Of a stretch of 64,000 nt of DNA, positions 55,772-64,000 are shown piece by piece (the stretch's first letter is position 1; the number at the start of each line of letters is the position of its first letter). The stretch lies in assembly GCF_950295315.1 (NCBI RefSeq), contig NC_080164.1:107159587-107223586 (forward strand). Direction: 5' to 3'. The notes under the pieces are model-generated. The model ran no database searches and was not told the origin of the DNA. It saw only the letters and a program-made list of their open reading frames with translations. The stretch is from Erinaceus europaeus (Eukaryota; Chordata; Mammalia; Eulipotyphla; Erinaceidae). Made by a program: the position numbers and the translations under genes.

Positions 55772-56506
55772 GTGAGAAGCCTAGAAGGTTGGCAGTGCAT
55801 GGGCTTCTGGGAGGCTGCAGGCTTGGGTGAAGACCCAGGAGCAATGACATAGCTCTGTGCTCTCCCCTGGGGCACAGGAGGTCATAAGTGTGGGCATCTC
55901 AGATGGCAAGTGGTCTTGGTTTGGCCTGGCCTGGGGTGATTAGTGCCCTCAGCATGAGACAGGAGGCCTCCCTGCTCTGTAGGTACCCCCCCCCCCAATG
56001 TGGGGTTCCTCTCTCCCCAAGAGAGGAAGAAAGTTCCTCTCAGATATCTCAGCCATTGCTCCCCCTGCTGAGAAGGCTGAGGAGTCTGCCCCCCACCCCC
56101 TCACCCCACAGTGACATAGGCCTGCTCCTCCACAGGGCTAGGTGGGGTGGGGGGTGGGGTGGGGAGAGGCATGCTAATGGAAGGGGAAGGAGGACAGGGA
56201 GAGCTCTTAAACAGGTCCTATGCACACAGGAGGCCTGGTAAAGGAGACAAGGCCTCCTGGCAGACATGGAGACATGGTGAGGCCAGCCCATCGCTGCCCC
56301 CTGCCTACAGCCTGGAGAGCTGCCTCCCAGCCTCTGAAGTCAGCCCACTAGGCCTTGCAGTCAAAGAGGAAGGCAGAGGAGGAGAAAGGCCAGACTCAGC
56401 ACAGTGTTGGGAAGGGTTGGTCTGGGACACAGGAACACCACCCTGGGGTGGGAAGGGCCGGGCCCACAGGGACAACTGTCTGGAGCTAAGTCCCTCCCCA
56501 CTCCAG
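55772..56506 (+). other. UNC5C: UNC5C intron 14
   Basis: 735 bp, GC-rich and free of recognisable repeats, the only repeat-free intron here. It contains G-rich runs near 56135-56165 and a C-run at 55986-55996. No other feature seen. Confidence 0.88.
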
Positions 56507-56685
56507 GAGCCCATGGGCCTTGACCTGCCCCTACTGGGCCCAGCGAGCACCATCACCACTGTGGCTGGCCCTGGCGCCTTCAGCATCCCGCCCCCCATCC
56601 GGCAGAAGCTCTGCAGCAGCCTAGATGCTCCTCAGACACGGGGTCATGACTGGAGGATGTTGGCCCACAAGCTCAGCCTGGACAG
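56507..56685 (+). CDS. UNC5C: UNC5C UPA-death domain hinge exon (exon 15)
   Basis: 179 nt; acceptor CCCCACTCCAG, donor GACAG|GTGGGT, ending two bases into an Arg codon. It encodes block residues 449-508: an [13 protein letters not shown] hinge, then [18 protein letters not shown] and the first death-domain helices ([15 protein letters not shown]). The Thr codon at 56558-56560 is block residue 466, which maps to human Thr835, the residue changed in the reported Alzheimer-risk variant T835M. The normal Thr is present. Residues 476-478 are PPP where I recall human PLP. A 20-bp-unit minisatellite begins 137 bp past the donor. Confidence 0.95.
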
Positions 56686-56822
56686 GTGGGTGCAGCCAGG
56701 AACCCCAGCTGTGAACTGCTTCCCTGGGCTCCCAGCTACCTGGTGGGGGTGGGGGGTAGGCTCCCCAGGCACCTGGGAGTTTTGGCTTCCAAGATCACCT
56801 AGCAAAGCTGGCAGGAACAATT

Positions 56823-56984
56823 GATCCACCCTCTAAAATAAGGGATCCACCCTCTAAAGTGAGGGATCTTCCCTCTAAAGTGAGGGATCCCCCCGTCAGA
56901 ATAGGGATTCCCCCTTTTAAAATGAGGGGTCCACCCTCTAAAGTGGGGAATCCACACTTTAAAATGAGGGATCCACCCTGTAAG
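56823..56984. repeat. Minisatellite, 20-bp unit, about 8 copies
   Basis: Units close to GGATCCACCCTCTAAAGTGA, each 17-22 bp and diverged from each other. Starts 137 bp after the exon 15 donor. Confidence 0.92.
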
Positions 56985-57254
56985 GAAATCACTGCGGCTC
57001 CCCTAGGGAGAACTGGAGACTGTTCTCATGCTGATATGTACCTGTGAAATGAAACTACAGAGAGAGCTGGGGTCTCCTCCCTGTAGAAAGTGCCCTCCCT
57101 CACTACCAAGCAGAGCACACTAGCCCGAGCTGTCAGAGGCTGGGCTGGAGAGAAGGCTTTAGTCCCTGAGTGTTCTGTTAGGAGGAGACCTACAGACACC
57201 TGGTCACGTTTTTTGTTTTGTTTTGTTTATTTACATTGGTCATCTCCACAGCTT

Positions 57255-57412
57255 CACCACTCGGGGTGATTTATTTATTTATTTTTCAGGTAGAAAGAGA
57301 TGAGGTAGCGAGAGAGAGAGAGACCACAACACCAAAGCTCCCTCCAATGTGATGGAACCTGGGTGACACACAGGACAAAGTAGCACACTGTCCAAGTGAG
57401 CTTGTCTAGCGA
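57255..57412 (-). mobile_element. Family F tRNA-like SINE, antisense
   Basis: CACCAAAGCTCCCTCCAATG and GCACACTGTCCAAGTGAGCT. Confidence 0.7.
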
Positions 57413-57477
57413 ACGCTTTTGGCCATTTTAATTATAATCTATCCCGATATGCATCTGTCTCAATTTCTTTTATTTGG

Positions 57478-57495
57478 AATTCTTTTTTGAGATAG

Positions 57496-57527
<32 letters not shown>

Positions 57528-57606
57528 CCACAGCACTGAAGCCTTCCCCAGTGCAGTAGGGGCCAGGCTCGAATCAGGGTCTCACAAATGTCCAAGTGAG
57601 TTATTG
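57478..57606 (-). mobile_element. Family F tRNA-like SINE, antisense
   Basis: (GA)n run at 57499-57526, CACAGCACTGAAGCCTTCC and GTCCAAGTGAGTTATTGG. Confidence 0.68.
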
Positions 57607-57849
57607 GGGCAAGCATTAAATGACTTCATGCATTCCACTTCTCATCTGCTGAGATTTCACCTGCTAAGCCCCTCACCCCAGGTGGGGTCATTTTAGAGTA
57701 TGGAGTGTACAGTGGCCCAAGGACCCTTACAAAGCCAGAGGGGGCATCATGTGGGGAGCTCCAGAGCAGAGAGAAAATGTCCCCCCAAAACTGCCCCACT
57801 TAGCACCCCCCTTACACACACACACACATTTTGCTCACTTTTATTGCAG

Positions 57850-58012
57850 GTACTTGAATTACTTTGCCACCAAACCCAGCCCGACGGGTGTCATCCTGGA
57901 CCTCTGGGAAGCGCAGAACTTCCCCGACGGGAACCTGAGCATGCTGGCGGCCGTCCTGGAGGAGATGGGGAGACATGAGACAGTGGTGTCCCTGGCCGAG
58001 GGGCAGTACTGA
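57850..58012 (+). CDS. UNC5C: UNC5C terminal coding exon, death domain C-terminus (exon 16)
   Basis: Acceptor is TTTTATTGCAG. It completes the Arg codon and encodes 53 residues to a TGA at 58010-58012. The sequence includes [40 protein letters not shown] and [13 protein letters not shown]. The LWEA..FP.GNLS.L...LEE.G pattern is the last helices of the UNC5 death domain. The EGQY end is specific to UNC5C among the four paralogues as I know them. The tail reads VSLAEGQY, one Ala shorter than the human VSLAAEGQY I remember. The 3' UTR follows directly. Confidence 0.96.
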
Positions 58013-58093
58013 CGATGAGGGCATTCTGCCGTCCAGGACATGACACTGAGGAGAAGACCAAGCTGGAATGGTGACCTTCTCAGGCATAGTCAC

Positions 58094-58117
58094 AGCAGAG
58101 AGAGAGAGAGAGAGAGA
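58094..58117. repeat. (GA)n microsatellite in 3' UTR
   Basis: About 11 AG units, 85 bp after the stop codon. Confidence 0.92.
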
Positions 58118-60035
58118 TACCAAGCAGAACACAGGCCCAAACTCCCCTGGACACTACCACTCACAGCAGCTCAGAGAACTGTGTCCCCTCGGGCCTTGGG
58201 TCACTACCAACCTCCTCTCCTCTCCTGTCTTCTCCAGTCCTGCCCTCTCCCCCGCGGGGCTGTCTGCTGTGTGGGTACAGGACCTTACAGTTTCCTAGGA
58301 AACGCTTTTTATTGCTATCCAGATATATGGATGAACTTTCTTAACAAACCCGGTTTCTACCAAGCTTGTTTACATCCCTTGGGGCAGGGCCACCAACCAG
58401 GGCAGTCCTGTTTCTGTTTTGTTTTGTCTTTTGGGTTGAGGTCAGCTGGGGTACAGGCCATGGATGGTGGGCTGTATCTGATTCACCCCAACCCCCTCAC
58501 AGAGCACCCACGCTACCCCTAGTGGTGCCCGGCAGATGTCTCAGACCATCTGCCCACTGGCGTGCCCTTTCTAGAACTTGCAAGAACCATCGCTGTTCAT
58601 GTCAGGGAAGTGGAGAGTCTAAGTGTAATAGGGCTTGAGATTCCAGATTCCTGGAGGTTGGGGCGGGGGAGTATCTCTCAGCAGTGGTGTCTTCTAGGAA
58701 TAATGAGGTCACCTTGCAGGGAAGAGAGTCCAGCCATCATTCCTGCCTTAGGTGTGTCCCTAACAAGCAACTTGATATGTCTTGTTTTTTCAGAACTATC
58801 ATTATTATCATAATTGTTGAGTATCGGTGAGTGTCCTGGTAAAGAGACTTTCCTGTAACCTCTTTTGTTAGCCATGCTGTTAGTCTTTAGGTTGTTGGCA
58901 CCTTCTAGAAAGGTGGGCACGACCACCAGTTCAATCCAACAGGCATTGGTCCCTGGATGTTCTGTCTTCCCTCACTCCACCCTCAAAAGGCTCTGAATGG
59001 TTCCTGGTTAGGTTACCTTGCTCAGGCAGGGACTTTAGGCCAAGATTCTTGGGACAAAGGTCTGTTTAAAGGTCACTTAGCATCAGAGTTGTGTGGTCCA
59101 AGATGATGCCCCTACAACCCCATCTTCTTAGTTCTGGGCCTTAGAACTGGTGATCGGGATACCATTTCTCCTGCTGGTTTGAAGACAACATTCAGCCTCC
59201 CTGGACCTCAGTCTCCTTGCTTGTAAAATGAACGGGTGGGTTTAGATCCTCTAGAGGCTCTAGAAGACTAGACTTCACTAGGATGCTGCCCGCTGATTCA
59301 GTAGTCTGAGCACCACAGTGGACTGTGACCTGGACCCTGACAGAGCCAGCTAGTCTCTCGCCCCATCTCCAGGCTGCCTTCCCCAGCCCTCCTCCCCCTG
59401 TCCTCCCTGGTGGCCGACCATCTTCTAGATTATAGAGCTGTTGTGTTTCCAAGTGTCTCTGTGTCAGTGCAGTACAGTTGTTCTCCCAGAAGGGGGTGCC
59501 CTCGTTCAACACGGCCTTCCCCCTCTTTGAGCTCACTTGCTTTCCTTGACTAGTTGCAAATCATGTTTATTGTCTTAGTTGAATTCTTTTTTTTTTCTGC
59601 TAAAAACATGTATAACCTGAAATACAGTTGGCAGACTACTTTGCATGAAGGATGGTGTCTCCTCCATCTGTCACAGGCTCTTGTGTTTAACCCATGGACT
59701 CAATTCACCCAGCAGGCAGAAAATAAGGAGTCAAGGACAGAGTAGAGCAGCCAAGATTCAGAAAGTACCTCCTGTTTGAATCAGAGCCCACAAGACACAG
59801 TCGTGTTTTCAGTCTGTAGGGGCTGAATGTATCTAGGCTGTTGCCTGACTTGGGTCAGAAACCACTGTTCATTCTCCCCCTTCTTTCCACAGACATTTAT
59901 TCCCTCTGCTATTTTGATGCCTTCTTGATGTTCCCAGGCCCCTTCAGTGTCATTGAGGAACCCTGGGCAGAGATGATAGGTCCTCTTTTTTCCTTTTTTG
60001 TCTTTCGGTTCCTATGATTTAGGTACATAGTCAAT

Positions 60036-60038
<3 letters not shown>

Positions 60039-60073
<35 letters not shown>
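60039..60073. repeat. (CT)n microsatellite in 3' UTR
   Basis: About 16 CT units. Confidence 0.93.
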
Positions 60074-60076
<3 letters not shown>

Positions 60077-60359
60077 GGCAACCCCTTATATCATAGACCA
60101 CAAATGTTATACCCGTTATGAAAGATGAAGGTTGTCATCAAACAAGTAGAGCAGACAATATTTATACCAATCCCTACATGGTCAAGAGCTAGTAAAGTCT
60201 AACTTGTAAAAATTTTTTTAAAAGATGTTTTAAAAATAGAAAGGGAGGAGAGCGAATGTCCATTGTTACTACATCTTCAGTTACTTCTCCAGGTTTTTGA
60301 TTTTCACTGGTTTAGGAGGTCGTGACACTTTGGAATCAAGAGTTAGAAATCTCTCTTCC

Positions 60360-60500
60360 TGGGAGGTGCTACAGAGTCAAGAGCATTGGCCTTGGAAGCA
60401 AGAGGTCCTGAGCTCCATCCCCTATGTCATACATGCCAGAGTGACACTCTGGTTCTCTTGCTTTCTCTGTCTCGTGTTAATGAATACATAATTCTTTAAA
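60360..60500 (+). mobile_element. Family G tRNA-like SINE in the 3' UTR
   Basis: GAGGTGCTACAGAGTCAAGA, CCAGAGTGACACTCTGGTTC and a CTTTCTCTGTCTCG body; similar layout to 17456. Confidence 0.6.
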
Positions 60501-61534
60501 GAAGGATCAGAAATCTGAAGAAGGCTGAAAGGAACTCCCATGCCCAGTGAGAAGCAGAGGGGAACAAACACGTAGCTATTTACTAATCCCAAAACGTTGG
60601 ATGAAAAATGTCATCTGGCCAGAAGCATTGAATTTAACATGAACTGAACCAGGGGAGCCAGGGAGGTCTGTGGTGTTCAGTTCAGATGCTCACCTGCTGA
60701 CTCAGCACCCCAGCCCCAGAGAAGATGGGTTGATTTCTCGTGAGGGAGCTCCCACAGAGAGTACAACTTCCATCAACACGTCACGCACCATCCACCTGGA
60801 GTCACCTTTCACTGCACATTCTAATTTCCCTCTCCTTTGAAGCAAAGTAAAAGCTGTTAAACAGCTCTCAGACTGAACAGGTCCAGTTAGGGTCACAGGG
60901 AGTCCCTCCACCAGCCAGCCATTCCACACAGCACAGGCTGCGTCATTCCCAGAGGAGGGAGAACTGTTTGGTTGAGTTTGGTGCCATCTTGTGGAGTGCA
61001 ACCACCTACCCTGAGTCCATATAAAACCCCACAAGAAGTGTTTTTGCACAAGAGCTTATTAGCCAGCGCCTTGAGGACATGTAGACCTGGGGACATTTCT
61101 ACTCAACTGTGCAGATGTCTTTGCCTCTCATTTTCCACTTGCATGACCCATATCCAAGATGGCATTTCACTGTGAACCCTGGCTGTCCTCAGCTTGTTCA
61201 AACATGTTCCAAATCGGCTTTGGTCACAGAAATCTACACAGACTTGGATGACGCAGTCTTGGGAGAACTGTCCTTTGGCCATTTGTATTTGTCCTTTGGC
61301 TTGCTATGTTTAAATTCTTCCTTTCAGTGCTCCTCTATTTTGGGGAGATGTGAGAAGTGCCCACATCCTCTGAGGAATGGAATTGTTTTCTTATATACAC
61401 CTGAGAACACCACGACTAAAGGAAGTGTGAATTGTGCTGGAGCACCCACCAGAAGTAAAAAGCCTCCTTTCTTCTGAACTTGGGCGAGATCTAAAGGCAC
61501 ATGTTCCATCCTGTTCTGTTACTGCTCTTGTCTT

Positions 61535-61650
61535 TTTTATCAGAACTCAACTATGGCTTATGGTAGTGCCAGGGATTGAACCTGGGACCTTGGAGCCTCA
61601 GCCATGAAAGTCTGTGTGTAACCAGAGTGCTGTCTCCACAACCCTCATTC
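61535..61650 (-). mobile_element. Family D tRNA-like SINE in the 3' UTR, antisense
   Basis: CAACTATGGCTTATGGTAGT, GGGATTGAACCTGGGACCTT and GAGCCTCAGCCATGAAAGTC. Confidence 0.7.
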
Positions 61651-62107
61651 ATAATTTCTCCTCTCATTCCCCATAAGGGATCTGGAAGGATTAGAAATGA
61701 GATCATTTAAGTGATATCTGGGCAGGTGCTCACAGCTACCAGCTTGTTTACAAAGGACATGGATGTCAGTCCGGACACTCACCTCCATGATTCAGCAAAA
61801 CCCCCCATTCTCTCAGCCTAAGCACCTGCTCCTGCAAAGGCAGGGCAAGGTCTTGTGTTGAAGTGTCCCCACCTAAACTGCCTGGCCCTCACTAAGTTTC
61901 CCCTGCACAGCAGTGTGTCAGGGTTTGGCCCCTCTACTCTCAGTAAGAGCCATGCTTTAAGCTCAGGACTCTGGAAACAACACTTTGGGTAATTTCATGA
62001 AAGAGTGTTTCTCCTACAAGTAAGATGCATTCCAAGCAAACATTCAGAGGGTGGGGGCAAGGCATTTCTCCTTGAAAGCAACAACCAAGGCCCTTGTCCT
62101 CTGTGTT

Positions 62108-62151
<44 letters not shown>

Positions 62152-62160
62152 TGTGTGTAT
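62108..62160. repeat. (TG)n microsatellite in 3' UTR
   Basis: About 25 TG units with two A interruptions; a shorter TGTG run is at about 62496-62507. Confidence 0.93.
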
Positions 62161-62872
62161 GGGGGGGTATTGTCACCATGGCCATGCCCCCCTATCATCT
62201 CTGTCATTTCTGACCCATGTCGCCAGGATTCACTTGCCTTCATTGCTCTGAAGTCTATCCCCACAGGGTCAGGCCAAGGAGACCATGTAAGGCCCTGTCA
62301 GCGAGAGTCAAGATCACAGAGAAAGATGGCACCTTGAGCTCTCAGTCTGTGTTGACTGTGAGGGCCAGCTTGTGCTGGTCAGCCACTGAGACACAGCTTC
62401 ACTCTCCAGAGAGACCTCAAGCAAGCCCAAGGATGGTGAAGGCAGAGCGTGGCGGGCAGGGGGGATGAACGTGGGTTTTCCCTCAACTCCAGAGGTGTGT
62501 GTGTGTGAATCTGAATGTCATTGCTGAAAGCCAATTATTTGTAAAGATGACGATGGTCAGTGAGCATTAGATTTTATAGATCAAATACGGAAACTATTTT
62601 TATTATTATCTCAAGGTAAGAAACCATTTTTTTTACCTTTCGAGTGCCTCATAGGACCAATTCTTAATCCTTTTTTTTCTTTTTCATTTTTGTATCCTTT
62701 AACCTTTCAGAGCTAATGTTGACAGAAATCCTTAGAACTTTTGCCTCTTTGCAATGAAGTGCTGTTTCCCTACCCTGAGTAATCTATTTGTATAACCCCT
62801 GGCTGTAATGATACACTTGGAAAGATGTCCCTGTATCTTTGATGACTTTGTTAATGGGATAAGCTGATGAGG

Positions 62873-62878
62873 AATAAA
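62873..62878 (+). other. UNC5C: Candidate distal polyadenylation signal of UNC5C
   Basis: AATAAA sits in GATGAGGAATAAACACATTG. It is the only canonical signal I found between the stop codon and this point. Cleavage would fall near 62890-62905, where CA and GT-containing sequence follows. Confidence 0.6.
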
Positions 62879-62900
62879 CACATTGTAACCCCACACTCAC

Positions 62901-64000
62901 TTCTGCCTGGTCCGTACAGGTGGAGGAAGACAAACAGAACAGATCTTTCCAGAATTCACGCCTAGCGGCATCCTATTTATAAGAAGCCAAAAGATGGCTT
63001 TGTATATTCAGCAGTCAGTGGGCTTTCTCTGTGGACCACATTCAACAGTTGTGACTCAGTTTATTAAGCCTGGGTGACACATATCCAGAAATTCTGCTTT
63101 GAAAAAATGTCTTTTGAGGAGTTGGTAAGGTTCTGGAATGATCTGGACTGGTGGGTATGGTGGTGGTATTATCAAATGGTTTGTTCAGCTGAGTGTTAGG
63201 TGTGTCCTCAGCCCTTTTACAGCTTGGCCCAAGAAGGCACATCACAACAGACAGACAGATGCCCACAGATGCACCAACAACTGTAATTCCTTCCCAGCCT
63301 CCTGTATGGACTCTTGAGTGTAACGCACAAATCCTCCCGAACCCCAAATCAGGAGTCCCCGCAGAATGTCCTGGGCCCAGGCCTGTTGGTTGAGAAGAAA
63401 GGAAGATGAGCCTCTGACCTGAGATAGAAATGATTCACTACTGTTCAGACAGGTCCCTCAGCAGAGCTCGACATGGCCAAAGGTGAGGACCTTTCAGGGT
63501 CCCTTGTGAATCTGCCCGAGTCCGTGTGCCCATCCAGCCTTAAAACCCAAAGACCTCCTGGAATGGGCATAGCCAGATCTGCTGTGGAACTTGATGGGGC
63601 TGCAGGATGCCCCGGTACAGAGGCACAGAGTGGAGGCGGGGGGCGGGGGGAGGCAGGGAAGCTCTGAAGGCAGAGGTGAGTTGGGTGGGCCCTTGGTCTT
63701 GAACCTGAGCTCTTGGTGGAGCTGTGCCAGAGATTCCAGACCTGGCCTGAGTTCCAGAGGGTAAAAGGGACTGTTCTAGCACAGCGTTGAGCAGCAGGGT
63801 CCATAGGCAAGGTACACGCCTTTGCCCATCTCTGGTCTTCAGGTCTCCTGTGACCTTGTAAGTGGAGTGCAAAAGCCCCAGTGTACACCCTCCAGGCCAT
63901 CAGGGGAGGGCAGCAGCCCAGCTTAATCCAAGTCCAACATGTGGCTTGGGTCTCTTTCCTCCTTTCCCAGCCCAAGGTGGGAGGTGGTGCAGAACTTGTC
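62901..64000. other. Intergenic sequence downstream of UNC5C
   Basis: About 1.1 kb of fairly GC-rich unique sequence without a recognisable SINE, L1 or LTR. It contains a G-rich run near 63635-63650. Open frames on both strands (up to 176 codons on the minus strand at 63445-63975) have no recognisable protein similarity and no splice context, so I call no gene. Confidence 0.5.

Larger units (their letters stand above)
56686..57849 (+). other. UNC5C: UNC5C intron 15
   Basis: About 1.16 kb with a 20-bp-unit minisatellite, two antisense family F tRNA-like SINEs and GA runs. The 56985-57255 stretch is unique with nothing recognised. Confidence 0.9.
58013..62900 (+). other. UNC5C: UNC5C 3' untranslated region (inferred extent)
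   Basis: About 4.9 kb follows the stop codon with no splice signal needed and only two old tRNA-like SINE remnants (about 60360-60500 and 61535-61650), against a young SINE every few hundred bases in the introns. It contains GA, CT and TG microsatellites. The last 250 bases before the polyadenylation signal are AT-rich and free of repeats (62580-62890), as expected of a conserved 3' UTR end. The exact cleavage site is inferred. Confidence 0.65.

Noticed and set aside
56147..56824. 225-codon open frame, longest in the window
   Set aside because: It is exon 15 (56507-56685) with GC-rich intron read-through on both sides.
56823..56984. Regular repeats with spacing, considered as a CRISPR-like array
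   Set aside because: Units are contiguous with no unique spacers, and the genome is mammalian.
63445..63975. 176-codon minus-strand open frame downstream of UNC5C
   Set aside because: No recognisable domain, Pro/Ser-rich low-complexity composition typical of GC-rich noncoding DNA, and no splice or promoter context.

Overview
This is a mammalian nuclear genome window, almost certainly from a hedgehog (Erinaceidae). The organism call rests on dozens of tRNA-derived SINEs of the hedgehog ERI type, recognised from memory: a GTAGCGCAGCGGGTTAAG-like head, a GGTTCGAGCC box B, a CTCTCTGTC pyrimidine body and an AATAAATA tail. There are also degraded mammalian L1 3' ends and a private A-tailed repeat family. 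There is no bacterial, organellar or exogenous viral gene content.

The only gene recognised is the 3' half of the netrin receptor UNC5C, on the + strand. Nine canonical coding exons can be placed to the base (22787-22978, 24414-24758, 30170-30257, 42518-42686, 43520-43753, 53000-53149, 55607-55771, 56507-56685, 57850-58012). Each has AG/GT borders and matching phase, and together they encode the last 561 residues: membrane span, cytoplasmic linker, ZU5, UPA and death domain. They are numbered 8-16 here by comparison with the human gene from memory. A tenth coding segment, a 57-nt in-frame cassette exon at 17200-17256, would add 19 residues just outside the membrane span.

Layout: 1-22786 is intron upstream of the membrane-span exon, split by the cassette exon. 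22787-58012 holds the exons and eight introns. 58013 to about 62900 is the 3' UTR, ending near an AATAAA at 62873. From about 62900 to 64000 is downstream intergenic DNA.

Introns are packed with repeats. In the SINE entries, type A has the GCGCAGCGGGTTAAG head and a CAACAACAA tail region. Type B has the CACCTGGTTAAGTGCACA head and ends CCAATAAATAAATA. The '3-prime module' is an optional GGAGCAGTGGATTCATAGTGC...CTGGAGGC end. Older tRNA-like families are lettered D (CAGAGCTGAGCAGTGCTCTGG), E (GTGTGTAACCCAGGTTC), F (ACACTATCCAAGTGAGCTA) and G. 'Family R' is an unclassified interspersed repeat with an A-rich 3' end. It occurs nine times, eight of them antisense to UNC5C. A solo LTR with a perfect 6-bp target duplication lies at 5667-6082, and a 5'-truncated L1 lies at 30584-32764.

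The observations most worth following are the UNC5C cassette exon, the solo LTR with a duplicated U3 segment, three SINEs stacked in one target site, a SINE with a twin-priming-like inversion, a 105-bp foreign segment with a 9-bp duplication inside a SINE, and a repeat-free homeodomain-motif-rich block at 49.1-49.7 kb that may be an enhancer.
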